64,000 nucleotides of DNA from Pisolithus tinctorius (GCA_024663395.1 JANFAH010000072.1:1-64000), one strand, 5' to 3'. Shown: positions 12,392 through 23,434, counted from the stretch's first letter. A program made the numbers and translations. The notes: generated by a model from the sequence alone, not told the origin.

Positions 12392-14468
12392 CTACAACTT
12401 TCTAAGAACTTCCGACATGGTGGGTCTATTCTCAAATTCCTCCCAGCAACTCTCCAACAGTTCCCAAAGCCGATCGTCCAGCCCCCTGGAAACCGTCTCC
12501 TTGTCGGACGGTCGGAGAGGTCTCTCACCATCTGACACTTTGGCTACCACATGGAAAGGAAATCGAACTTGCGACCACGGTTCCCGATGCGACATTAGCT
12601 GCAGGCATTCGGTCACCACAGAGTCACTTGACGTGCGGTTGCCAGACAACCCACCTCTAAGATCGTCATCCCGAACGCATAAACGTCCGCCTTAAGGGTG
12701 AGGTTTCCGCCCACTAACAACTCACGCGCTGCCCATCTATACGAATCCAACATGCTGCGACATAATTTTTCGACGGAAAAGATAATGGTTGGCAGCCTTA
12801 ACACTCACCCACAAGATTCGGTGATAGCCACGCCTGTCAAGTCCTGAACAATCTAGTAGTGTGCTCGGTATGAGAAACGTAGCGTTGAAGCTCTCACAGA
12901 CTCACCCTCGAAAACCCAAAATCAGCAAGCAGGGGATCCCCACGTTCGTTAATAACAATGTTGACCTTCATGAATGGTTCTTCAACCTGGCACCGACGAC
13001 GGTAATACTTACTCACACCTCTGATATCGCCGTGGACGATGGGGGGTACCATGTTATGCAGTACGTTGACACCCTCGCCAATGTGCTTAATCTATGACAT
13101 TGCCAAAGGTTAGAACAATGAGTTTGAAGGCGAAATTTACCAGGGCACGGTGGTCCACGGAGGGATGATCATTTACGTATTTGTCGGCTGTCCCGTTCGG
13201 CATGTACGGACTAACTATATAGCTGTGTGTGACCGTCAGCACATGGAGACAAAGAACGCGGCGAAACGGACGGGAAAGGTGTGTCATTCTGGCAAAAACC
13301 ATAAAGGGGAAGAATGTGGTGTCCTCGATCTACTTCCCACACTCTTTTCCAGATTTCAACCTCCCTCTTCAGTCGCTGAAATGTTGTTCAGAGACAGGGG
13401 GAAGGGAGAGGGCGAGAATGCCTCACTGCCAAACTCTTTGGGCTTGCGTGGATTGATCGTATGACTTTGAGGGTCACTGTTTCTTGGTTCAGATAAATGC
13501 CTTCCCAAATATCCATGGTGTGAGTTCCACCAATGGGATCTTGGCCGACTCGATGGACTTCTCCACGTTTAAAATTCATATTCGGTAACAATGTCTTGGA
13601 AGACTTCTGCAGGTGGTATAAGTTAGTTTCAAGGCCACGGTTATTCTCGTGATTTGCAACGGAGAGATTCTATCGATATCTGTCAATAGATAAGGACATC
13701 TGGGGACGGTAAGCAAACCTGCTGCATCACGCGCATAATAGTGTTTATATCCGTACGCTGCTCCTCCAGGGCTAAGAGGATGATGGATTGTGTATTCTTG
13801 ATATCGGAGAGATACTGCATCATTTCGATTTTATCACGTTCCATATTTGACTGGAGTAACACCTGCCAACCCCGGGTTTCCAATGCAGCATTGATCTGTA
13901 TAAAACGTTTGGTTTCAGTGACTCATATGCTGTCTCGGCATACCTGTAGTTTGGTCATGCAATCGTTGATCGCTGTGTGACAGTCCTGGATTTCTGAAGC
14001 CAATTCATCTTGCTTAACGAAAAGTTTGACCGGAGACATGGAGCACCAGGGACTCATGTGGCCCACAATCTGCGAGACCGTCCTAGAAACAGATAAAGAT
14101 CCCACATGACGAGGGCACGACGGAATCGCAATAAGTACCTCTCGGCGTCAAGAGCTAGTTGCTTCTGCTCCTCCAAAGGGGCTTCCATGCCCTTTAACTG
14201 TATGACATGTAGAAAGGCGGTGCATCTGTCTTGGAGTTGCTTTAAGGCATTCCTAGTAGATTCGGGTGATGCGATCGGAATATGGCAACGAGAACAATGC
14301 GCACTTATTGGCTCTGGCGGCAAGGATCATGTCCTTGAGGATGGTAAGCACGGCGAACGCAGCACCTAGCCAAGGAACTGGCGATGCCTGGGCTGCCAGG
14401 GTAGCTGAGCTGACCAAGAGTGAGCCGGCGAGGGCGGCAGTGTTCGCGATTGCTGTTTCAGATGGCAT
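12392..14468 (-). CDS. Kinase with MLKL/HeLo-like N-terminal helical region
   Basis: The ATG at 14468 opens an alpha-helical N-terminus with a hydrophobic stretch (PVPWLGAAFAVLTILKDMIL) and amphipathic helices (LKQLQDRCTAFLHVIQL; SEIQDCHTAINDCMTKLQ; a coiled stretch ending QRTDINTIMRVMQQ). This layout resembles the four-helix-bundle plus brace of MLKL-type proteins found in many Agaricomycetes. The C-terminal half is a tyrosine-kinase-like domain: VTLKVI (ATP lysine), REVEIWKRVW, HILPFYGF, VHGDIRG with NIVI, LLADFGFSR, and SYRWAARELL with KADVYAFGMTILE. HGD replaces HRD but the catalytic Asp, the Asn and DFG are kept, so activity is plausible; a typical Gly-rich loop is not obvious. About ten introns; stop at 12392. 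Role in cell death or signalling is an inference from architecture. Confidence 0.8.
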
Positions 14469-14599
14469 TGTGTGAAGCCCGAGCAGCCGAGGTGGTGGCC
14501 AGGTGTCTTACTGACCGTGGCACCGATCACAGGTATTACTGTGAGGTGCAATCAGCACGGGCGCTTGGGTCTCGCCATTTGATACTGGTGGTCTACAGC

Positions 14600-15446
14600 A
14601 TGTGTCAACCTGAAGGGCAGGACCTGCTACAATTCAAAACGCTGCTCATCCACGGGGCCTATCCCCATTCTGTTCCAATCCGCGTCTCTCTTTCGATTGC
14701 TCGGTGTGAACGAGCAATACTCATATCTCCCTCGCGTCAATCCCTGCTCCGAGACCTTGGGAACTGTGACGATGATTGGCTCCGTTCATCCTCCGGCTCT
14801 GGTATGGTGTCAAACATAAGCTCCAGAGTGCGAATTTTGTCAGTCACTGGTTCTTTGCGATCAGACGCGTATCGCGCATCGAATGGGTCCCTCAATTTAT
14901 TTCGCAGCTATCCGCCCACCCCAAAGCATGTGGTTGCACTTCTCTCCTTACTCCGTTGTCTCGACAGTGATAATGCCACGGATGTCATAGAACCCAAGGC
15001 TACGGTTGACCCTCCTCCCTGTCTTTTTATATTGCACGAACCTTCTGCATATTTCCTGAACGACCAGATTCGGTAAGCCCCTGGGAGTGTGCCATCCCTA
15101 CTGCAAACTTGACGGTTTCGATCGTAGGTGCCCTTCGACCCTCTCATCGTATCTGCTACTCATTACTCATGCACGCGCGATCACAGAATATTTTTCATCG
15201 CGGAGATCCAAGTACGCTAAATATTCGCCTTTGCAGCACCGTCTAACCTGTAGATGCAGCCCTGCTAAATCTACGTCACTCGTTGTGTTCGACTCTAGGC
15301 TCGATCAGCTCAAGCTCCCCTTGTTCCAAGTACCATCCGATCCTGGGTTTGACGCACAAGAAGAACGCGACAATAACCCTCGTCTAGAACCAGTCTTGTC
15401 ACCTGCCAAGAGATGTTTTGATATAGTTGGTACTTTCCAAGGTTAG
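14600..15446 (+). CDS. Conserved hypothetical protein, two exons
   Basis: Exons 14600-15072 and 15128-15446 join in frame (AG acceptor after gatcgtag) to give 263 residues starting with MCQPEGQDLLQFKTLLIHGA. The reading frame has protein-like blocks: AILISPSRQSLLRDL, SYPPTPKHVVALLSLLRCL, FILHEPSAYFLND, TLSSYLLLITHARAITEYF, SLVVFDSRLDQLKLPLF and a C-terminal CFDIVGTFQ. The alternation of buried strands with helices could fit a degenerate RecA-like fold, as in Sws1/Psy3-type recombination accessory proteins, but I see no Walker motif and this is speculative. It is divergent from the MLKL-like kinase across 131 bases. Confidence 0.65.
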
Positions 15447-15487
15447 TGAGTATCGCACGATTTGTATCCTGACCTAAACAGTGTCTG

Positions 15488-15504
15488 TTTTTTTTTTTTT
15501 TTTT
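15488..15504 (+). repeat. Poly-T tract (17 T)
   Basis: An uninterrupted run of T in the spacer between the conserved hypothetical gene and PKR1. Simple low-complexity sequence; no function is claimed. Confidence 0.8.
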
Positions 15505-15691
15505 CCCGACAATCATCCTTCTAATGACAAAGAGCTCCGTTGGATGTTGCCGGGGATTTCGAGCAGCCAGGGAAGCTAGGTGTGCTCGGTGAAGTATAAT
15601 AATATTACGCTCCTGTCTTGTTTGTACATACTTGTGTTTGGCTCGCAAGGTTTGCTTTGTCGACGTCGAGAGACAACTTGCGCAGATATCA

Positions 15692-16021
15692 ATGATGGCG
15701 ACAACGGAATGTGAATCGGCGCCAGCTGGATTTTTCGCTTTCGTTTTGAAACCTGGATCTTCGTTGCATCCTGCATTCCTTTTAGCGGTTGACTGTTGTT
15801 TCGCCGCGTTGTTCTTCGTGCTCGTCTGGCTGGCGTATCTGACGAAAGGCAACGTACACTTTTTCATTCTGTTGTTCATCGAACTTCTGCTGTGGGCTAG
15901 TGTCAAATGGTGAGCATTCCTCACGGTGTCCGTTCGAGATTCCGCCAGCTCAGTACATGGTAGGTTCGTGCAAGAACTTCGGAGGCTTTCCTCGCAAGTT
16001 ACAGAGAAGAAACACCAGTAA
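15692..16021 (+). CDS. PKR1: Pkr1-like V-ATPase assembly factor, ER membrane
   Basis: Small ER membrane protein family (Pkr1) that helps assemble the V0 sector of the vacuolar ATPase. Two exons: 15692-15909 and 15964-16021, 91 residues. The sequence shows FFAFVLKPGSSLHPAFLLAV, matching the family's FxPG start, then two hydrophobic helices (CCFAALFFVLVWLAYL and FFILLFIELLLWASV) and the conserved end KWFVQELRRL followed by a polar tail. The start at 15692 (or the adjacent ATG at 15695) is chosen because it gives a family-length N-terminus. Its stop is only 15 bases from the stop of PSF3 on the opposite strand. Confidence 0.82.
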
Positions 16022-16036
16022 CAACTATAGCGACTC

Positions 16037-16925
16037 TCAACGCCGTGTCCCTTGCCGTGCCCTGTCATGGCTTTCGTACCAGCGTTTCGTGCGCTTCGAA
16101 CTTTCCTGTGCCAGTGCGAACACTGGATGCTGCTTTAGTCCAACAAATCTGCACCGATGCTTGGAGCTCACATTCTCTTTCCGTCCCGTCCAGCCCCTCC
16201 CTAAAAGATTGCGCGGCGTCTACCGCAGGCCCCGCGACACCCGACGCACCCAGTGTTGCGAAATGCTGTGCTTGGTCAATGACCTCTGTTAAACGGCCGC
16301 GAAAGGCCTTGGACAGTGATGTCCGATGCTAGTCACCCCACACAGTTTTTTATACGTACCTTTGTCAACACGTCAGACATTATATTTGCTTGTTCATCAT
16401 CTAATCTGTTTGCCAAATTCAAGTCTGTCCTTCTCGAAGCAGTCGAATGGTACTTGCATATCCATGATCATCTTTCCGAAGCCATACCAAAGGCCACCAG
16501 CTCCCACCAGGGTAGACAGCCTAACGCTGCGCGGTTCTGCCTTGAGTGCATTTCTTACTCTTGGACCAAAAGGTGCGGGAATGGTCAAGTCAGCCCATTC
16601 CCTTGGATTCGCGTCAGATTCGCAGTCGATTGTGCAGGATCCGTCCATCTCACGAGAGAAGTATGATGTAGGCCAACCAGATGGGAATCGGTAGTTTAGC
16701 AGGAGCTTTTATCTATTCTACGCGTGAGTGGGCGTCAGCTGGGAATAGGATAACACCTGCATCGCGGTCGTTGCCTCCGCCCAGATGGCCCACCTCCGGA
16801 ACGTCGACTTTGAAAGTGCATTGTATCTTCTGCGGCACCGTTCACCGAGTTTCAGCTGGAAATGACGAAGACTTTACCTGGTTCTCGGCAAGGATGGCAT
16901 CTATCGAGAAATAGTCGTTGTCCAT
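16037..16925 (-). CDS. PSF3: GINS complex subunit Psf3
   Basis: Subunit of the GINS tetramer, part of the CMG replicative helicase. The ATG at 16925 gives MDNDYFSIDAILAENQ; later exons give QCTFKVDVPEVGHLGGG, then KAPAKLPIPIWLAYIILL (the family's LPIPxWLA block), SCTIDCESDANPREWADLTI, then PAPFGPRVRNALKAEP and GGLWYGFGKMIMDM. The last exons encode LTEVIDQAQHFATLGAS and, after a 50-base intron, ELFALAQESSKRTKRWYES, ending in GTRR at 16037. The join was chosen because it restores a Psf3-like C-terminal helix. A CACGTG box sits in the 74-base promoter shared with the next gene. Confidence 0.88.
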
Positions 16926-16972
16926 GGTGTCCCGATATTAGTGTTCAGTTAACTTGAGTACCACGGCCAGCC

Positions 16973-16978
16973 CACGTG
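16973..16978. promoter_or_regulatory. E-box CACGTG in the PSF3 / small mitochondrial gene promoter
   Basis: A perfect CACGTG hexamer within the 74-base region separating two divergent starts (16925 and 17000). A bHLH-type factor is the usual binder of this hexamer; which one acts here cannot be told. Confidence 0.4.
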
Positions 16979-16999
16979 ATCCATACTCCAACTCACCCC

Positions 17000-17508
17000 A
17001 TGAACTTCCTTCGGTGTGGGTGCAGACGAGCTCTTTCGCGACCTCTGCCTCTGACGCGTGGTCTCTCATTCACGTCGTGTGTACGACAGAATGACCAGCA
17101 CGACCTGTTCCACAGCTTTGCCCACACCCCAATCTTCCGCAAGATCGCAGACAAGCCCGAGGCATTGATAGCTCTGCGTGACTTGGCGGCCCTTCTAAAG
17201 GACAAAGGTTGGGTTCTCAGTCCACCTATTAGTGCTTCGTTTTGTGTCTGACTCTATCCCTTGCCAAACAGGAATCGACCCTACAGCTGGTCCCCCTTCC
17301 GTCACCCAGATGCTGCGGTTGGCTGCGAGTTCAGATTTCCGCTCAGCTGCTCAAAGAGTAGTCACAGAACTGCAAAATGCAGGGGTGGATCTGAAGTCTC
17401 AGGTAAGGTGAACCTTGTCCTACTGGCCATTACCTCACCCACTTGCCTCGCCCCCAGGATGTGATGCAGGAGCTGATGGCTTTGTCGAAGAAACCACAAA
17501 ACAGTTAA
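17000..17508 (+). CDS. Small predicted mitochondrial protein, function unknown
   Basis: Three exons: 17000-17207, 17272-17402 and 17458-17508, 129 residues. The N-terminus (MNFLRCGCRRALSRPLPLTR) is basic, lacks acids and looks like a mitochondrial presequence. The mature part is helical: FHSFAHTPIFRKIADKPEAL, LRDLAALLKDKG, PPSVTQMLRLAASSDFRSAA and QRVVTELQNAGVDLKSQ, ending DVMQELMALSKKPQNS. I recognise the type from other mushroom genomes only as an unnamed conserved protein. It is divergent from PSF3 across 74 bases, so the two may be co-expressed. Confidence 0.8.
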
Positions 17509-17652
17509 CTGGATAGTCTATTTAGAGCATTAATTGATGTGGTGGTCGCATGTCCTGGGGAGTGCAAAGACTAGTTCGTAGTTGGTACATACTAGTACTG
17601 ATGACCGAAAGTTCATCTTATCTGTCCTGTCAACGAACCTCAACGACTCGGT

Positions 17653-19800
17653 ATGGTCACCAATACGCAAACTGCAACAGTTGCGCAGGAACAACCACTG
17701 CCTGCAACACAGTTCTTTTCCGTCGAGTACCCTGGCTACGTGCAGCCTTCATCTGTTCATATAGCACTTCGCAATCTGGGAGGACCGTCGAGCCTTGAGA
17801 ACGCCTTCAAGCGTGGAGCCGCTAAGAATGAAGGGTTGCTGGAACTCAATTTTCGACCAGGGAACCCGTTTGCCCATCCAATCCCAGGAGACATCGTCAA
17901 TACGAGCAATATACTTTTCAAGGTGACAAAAAGGAAGCGTCGCAAGGTGGACAGTGACAAATCTCCAGATGCATTCGACGGGGATTACACCGTCGAGGCC
18001 ATGGGTGTCATTTTGAAAACCGCTAGGTTTCGCAGTCAGTATATACGTTGCAGCCCCGAGAGGACGGCTGATCATTCATTCAGGCATGGCGGATTATCAA
18101 TTTCAGCCTGTCATGTCAGATCCAGTTGCTCAGCTGCGCATCGCAATGGACCGAATGAATGGTAAGTAATTCGTCCACCGGTGATACCTCACCATCACGT
18201 CCACTCTAGTTGATGCCATTAGGCGGTACACCATTCCCGACGAGAAAGAGGCTTACAGTCTTTCACCTGGAGGGAGTATTCATCCAGGACTCTATCCACA
18301 ATTGACCGAAGAAATCGATCAAACGCTATCTCGTAGCAACTTAAGATTGTTTCCACCGTCTCTTTTCAGCCGTCAGGGCATTCCACAGAATTATAAGTAA
18401 GCGGAAGCCCCGCACTTGCGACGTTCATAACTAAGTACCAAGCAGTTTCAAGGCCAATCCGGCATCGATGGTCACTACAAGCGTGGACGAGGATACAGGT
18501 CGAGAACGAAAACGTCTCATCAACAAGGGAAGGTGGAAAGGTTATGGCCCGGCAACTGTCTCTTTCGGCGACTCGAGTGTACCGTTATTATTGTTCATAT
18601 TCCCTGCACTCCCCTTACCCGGGACATCAGGTTCCTCAAAACCCACCCTCAGGACTCTTACAAGCCCGAAATACAATTAAACAAGATCTTCTAGATCAAG
18701 TCGTTCATGTTTGTTATGTCGCAGGTCACTAGTTTGCCCTTGCTGATCTCCTGCTCCCAGCTGCTTGAACAACGCCCTGTATGGACGCGAGCGGCGCTCT
18801 ACAATCAGTTCAATTCTGCTGAAGTAAGAGAAATACACAAGTACGTGAGATGGTTCTCGTGGTCCGGCTGTTCGTCAATCCCTGTACAGTTCCAAACTCA
18901 TACTTCCCCTGGCATGTTACATGTTCCAGGATGGTCCATGGCGCGATACACTTGTTCGCTTCAGTTACGATCCACGCAAAGACCCAACAGCTCGTTTGTG
19001 AGTCCCAGGAACAGTTGAATGAAATGTACATTTATATTTTATAGCTACCAGCGGGTTTACTTCCGGAATGCAAACCATCCGATGTCACGGACATCCGTCG
19101 TCACTCGGCGGCAAGAAGGGAGATCTGTGGCCGCGTACATTTCCAGGTCTATGGAACAAGAAGAGACAGCAGGTATCGAACAAAGGTGAGGCCATGCATC
19201 CCGTTTCCAGAGGGAAAGTCTTCATGGACGTCTAGGAAGTCCCACATATTCGACGGGCAAACCATTACGAAGGAGACCGCTGCATTCCAATTGTGCGACA
19301 TCATCGATCCCATGTTAAAGGAGATGATTGAAAGAGAAGAGGACCTCCGGGAGACCTGTGATGTGAGTGAAGGTCTTCTTAAGATCATAAACCATAACAA
19401 ACCCTGTCAGGAGCGAGACGGTTGGTACAGCGCGCACGCACTGGAAAGGATCAAGACCGTCCTTCGTCACAAATTCTTCTCACTGCTGCAAGGCTATGTT
19501 GCGACCAATGAAGAGTGTGAGGCCTTGCTTGAGCAGGGTGGTGGACAAAAGAAGACGCAAATAACCCGCAGCGGTAAGAGGTTGAAATACGGCAGGCATA
19601 ATATGGCAAAGGGGGCGCTCCGACCGGAAGATGCAGCGGTAAAGATTAATAATTAATTGACCACCTGGAATCTGACACAATCATGGATCTAGGCTGCCAG
19701 ATTACAGGCTACCCTCGAGCGCAATGCAAAGAATCTCCAAAGTACCCGCCGGGTAGGGAAACACGTATGTTATATACCGTTACCTGACCCAGGGTGTTAG
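17653..19800 (+). CDS. TFC1: TFIIIC subunit Tfc1/Sfc1 (tau95)
   Basis: Subunit of TFIIIC that helps recognise the A box of tRNA and 5S genes and recruit RNA polymerase III. The ATG at 17653 leads to FFSVEYPGYVQPSSVHIALR and NLGGPSSLENAF, the typical start of the family. Next come LLELNFRPGNPFAHPIPGDI and NILFKVTKRKRRK, forming the beta-barrel dimerisation module. Downstream exons give YTIPDEKEAYSLSPGGSIHP and LFPPSLFSRQGIPQNYNFKA. The DNA-binding part contains QRPVWTRAALYNQFN and RFYQRVYFRNANHP. The C-terminus is charged and helical (ERIKTVLRHKFFSLLQG, KRLKYGRHNMAKG). About nine introns. The exact 3' end (TAG at 19800) is less certain. Confidence 0.88.
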
Positions 19801-19931
19801 CTTGACCTATCTTGAAGGGCTGACTCGCGCAATCGTGCTGTTTCTAGTGACTTATAGTGCATAGTCATAGTACTTCATACATGAATGTGGAGAGCGATTC
19901 CTACGAAATAGTCGGATCGAGCGGGTGCATA

Positions 19932-20325
19932 TCATGACGCTGCGACCTTTTGTTCTGCACGTGCTTTTCGCTAAGGATTGGTGAGATTAGAGAATCAAGA
20001 GGACCAAAAGCGGGCCGTACTGAGCCAACGAGCGCGAACAGCGCGTTTTTGCGGAACTGGGCCATGATTACCATCAATTCCACGGTTCGAAGCACTTCGA
20101 AAAGTATGATATACCTTTGGGTCAACCTGTGGAGTGGATCAGTTGGATTTCGATGGAAAACGGTTGGACATACCCCTTTCATCGAGCGTGAGCGGTTAGT
20201 CGTTGGCCGCTTGATACCGTTGCGGTGGGCCTTGCGGTTCTGGTTGTGATTGGTGTGGCTATCGGCAATGAGGAACACATAGTAATTGACAGCCTTAGAA
20301 ACACATACTTCTTTGACTTGGCCAT
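19932..20325 (-). CDS. RPL29: Ribosomal protein eL29, five exons
   Basis: Small basic protein of the cytosolic 60S subunit. It was recovered only by splicing: exon 1 MAKSKN (from 20325), exon 2 HTNHNQNRKAHRNGIKRP and TTNRSRSMKG, a 12-base exon VDPK, an exon FRKNALFALVGS and a last exon RKARAEQKVAAS ending at 19932. The N-terminal MAKSKNHTxHNQ and HRNGIK blocks are universal for eL29, and SMKGVDPKFRRN is the conserved centre. Total about 63 residues, normal for fungi. The very short third exon is notable. Divergent from LEU1; the shared 234-base spacer contains a TCACGTGA palindrome. Confidence 0.93.
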
Positions 20326-20424
20326 GACGTCGGCTTCAACCTCTCTGCTCTGCTGGGGCGGCGGTACGAGATGGTTGATAGGTGTGGCTGAGAACTATGC
20401 AGTTGACGGCTCGGCAGGCCCCGT

Positions 20425-20434
20425 ATCACGTGAT
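20425..20434. promoter_or_regulatory. ATCACGTGAT palindrome in the eL29/LEU1 promoter
   Basis: A perfect 10-base palindrome with a CACGTG core, 100 bases upstream of the eL29 start and 126 upstream of the LEU1 start. TCACGTGA is the preferred site of Cbf1-type bHLH factors in fungi. No Leu3-type CCG-N4-CGG site was seen in this spacer. Joint control of the two genes is inference. Confidence 0.45.
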
Positions 20435-20559
20435 CTAAGATATCGCCCGAAATCCGTCGGCCGAGTTGCACATGAGATACCCCAGCTGGAACCGATATAG
20501 AGCAACCTTTAAAATGCAATAGAAAGACAAACAGAACTTACTGTCAGAACCCTACCAGC

Positions 20560-23257
20560 ATGCCTGCACCCGCCATTGGCCCACGCACTCTCTACGACAA
20601 AGTCTGGGACGACCATGTCGTGTGAGTCGCCCATCTTATGAATTTGACGCCACAGCCAAGCTCACCGATACGCAGCCAAGAGATGGAAGATGGTCTTGCC
20701 CTCATTTACATTGATCGGTAATTAGATATCGACCCACGACCATGGCCATTCTCTGATGAGTGATCCGTAGCCATCTTGTCCATGAAGTTACGAGCCCACA
20801 GGCCTTCGAAGGACTGTAAGTTCCTTATCAAGTGGTCATCGCAGTACTTTCTCAATCCGGTATCAGAAGGAACGCTGGAAGGCGAGTCCGTCGCCCAGAC
20901 TGTACTTTGGCGACCGTAGATCACAATATCCCGTAAGTCGCCTCACTGCCTTCAATATGCGGACATAAATCAATCCAACTCTTAACCCCAGCACTGTACC
21001 ACGCAAGAACTTCAAATCTGTTGGTACCTTCGTCACAGAGCCAGACTCACGTGCCCAGTGCCTCGCAATTGAAGAGAATGTGAAAGAATTCGGACTAACC
21101 TACTTTGGTCTGAGCGATCGCCGTCAAGGTGCGCGAGCACGGTCTCCATATACTCGGTGGGCTGACACTGAAGTAGGGATCGTACACGTCATTGGCCCCG
21201 AGCAAGGCTTCACGGTGCAGCGGATTCTTTGGGAATGTCCTACTACTTACTGACATAAATAATAGCTGCCTGGCATCACTTGCGTTTGCGGTGACTCTCA
21301 CACATCAAGTACGTACACTGGCCGTTGCACCTTCTTGCGCGTCAAGTGCCAATGACTACCCCTCACACAGCTCACGGTGCTTTTGGTTCGCTTGCCTTTG
21401 GGATCGGAACGTCGGAGGTGGAACATGTCCTTGCAACCCAGACCTTGCTACAACGGAAAGGAAAGAACATGCGCATTACTGTCGATGGTCAGTTGGCCGA
21501 GGGTGTAACATCAAAGGATGTGATCTTACACATCATCGGACTCATCGGAACCGCAGGCGGCACGGGCCATGTCATTGAATATGCGGGATCCGTTTTCCGC
21601 AATTTCAGCATGGAAGCTCGTATGAGTGTTTGTAACATGAGCATTGAAGCTGGGGCCAGAGCCGGAATGATCGCTCCCGACGAGATAACCTTCGATTACC
21701 TGCGGAATCGCCCTCTTGCGCCGAAGGGCGAGCTTTGGGATAGGGCCGAAGCCTATTGGCGCACTCTCAGGAGCGACGAAAGCGCAAAGTTTAACATCGA
21801 AATTAACATCAATGCCGCGGATATCCCACCAACTGTTACCTGGGGCACGTCTCCCCAGGACGTTGTTCCGATCACAGGATCTGTCCCAGATCCCACCACT
21901 ATGTCTGATCCAGGCAAACGAGCCGCTGCTGAACGGGCGCTGGCATACATGGGCTTGCAGCCCAACACCCCTATGGAGGATATTGTCGTGGACAAGGTCT
22001 TCATTGGTTCCTGCACGAATAGTCGCATCGAAGATCTCCGGTCTGCCGCACACGTCATTCTAGTTGCTGGTCCTGATGTCAAGGTCGCCCCCAACGTTCA
22101 AGCGATGGTAGTTCCTGGGTCGGGCCTTATCAAACAGCATGCTGAGGCGGAAGGCATCGACGTTGTTTTCAAGCGCGCAGGATTTGATTGGCGGGAGGCT
22201 GGTTGCTCCATGTGCCTTGGTATGAATCCGGATCAACTCGCTCCTGGCGAGCGCTGTGCTAGTACAAGCAATCGAAACTTTGAAGGTCGGCAAGGTGCTG
22301 GAGGCCGCACGCACCTCGTAAGCCCAGCTATGGCTGCTGCTGCTGCCCTGACAGGCAAACTCTGCGACGTTCGTAAGATTCTGGGAAAGGAAAACAAGAC
22401 GGAGGTCCCCAAAGTCAAACTCACCAGCGTCTTCGAGTTCTTAACCGACCCTGTCCTCCCCCCTCCCCAACCTCAGGGTCGTGCTGATGCAAGTGCATCT
22501 GGCACCCATCCTGAAGTGACTACTTCCTCTGGTGTTCCGAAGTTCGTCGTCCTGAAAGGCGTCGCTGCACCTTTACATTTGTCCAACGTTGACACCGATA
22601 TGATTATACCCAAGCAATTCCTGAAGACATTGAAGCGCACCGGTCTATCAAATGCCTTATTTTTTGCCCTTCGCTTCGACCCAAAAACGGGTGAGAAGAC
22701 CGACTTTGTGCTGAACCGCAGTCCATACGATCGAGCCAAAATTCTCGTCTCCGATGGCCCTAACTTTGGTTGCGGCAGTTCGCGTGAGCACGCGGCTTGG
22801 AGTCTGTGAGTAGAATCGCACACACCTTTATACTGTGCTTTAACGATGGTTTAGGAATGATTTCGGCATCCGCTGTGTCATTGCACCGAGTTTCGGTGAA
22901 ATCTTCCGTAGCAACGCAATGCAGAACGGTATGCTACCGTTGCCATTGCCCGAGGATGTATGCAAAGACTTGGCGGCGGATGCGGAGGCGGGAGTGGAAC
23001 TCGAGGTTGACTTAGAAAAGGAAGAAATCCGAAGGCTTAATGGCAAGGAAGCCATTCATTTCTCCATCGACCCGTTCAGGCGACACCGCTTGTTGAATGG
23101 TCTTGATGATATTGCCATGACGTTGCAGAAAGGGGAAGCTATCTCCAGGTTTGAGCAAGGTCGGACTGCTGTTTGGTCATGGTTAGATGGTTTTGGTTAC
23201 CAAGGCGGGAAAGTTCCTGTCATCTCGGCCAAGACTGAGAAGAAAACGGAATGGTGA
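20560..23257 (+). CDS. LEU1: 3-isopropylmalate dehydratase (alpha-isopropylmalate isomerase)
   Basis: Second step of leucine synthesis: interconverts 2- and 3-isopropylmalate with a [4Fe-4S] cluster. The fungal enzyme fuses the large and small bacterial subunits, as here. Exon 1 (20560-20621) encodes [20 protein letters not shown]. The substrate/cluster blocks are visible: [12 protein letters not shown], then [37 protein letters not shown] and [15 protein letters not shown]; the single Cys of GSCTNSR and the CxxC are the cluster ligands. The small-subunit part begins near [17 protein letters not shown] and contains [17 protein letters not shown] and [20 protein letters not shown]. The stop is at 23257. 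Six or more introns near the 5' end, one near the 3' end. About 760 residues, as expected. Confidence 0.97.
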
Positions 23258-23434
23258 AGTTGGTTCGACGTGCAAGGGTGGATGTTGTAGGTTACGAGTT
23301 ACACAGCTACGTACAGAGGTGTATTGTGGACTGTCAAACGTTTTGGACGTTACATACTTTTCCGAGTAACTTGCATCTCAGCTGCTCGCTCTCGGGCTTA
23401 TTAGATTCGACTCTTGGCTGGACGCCTTTTGGCC

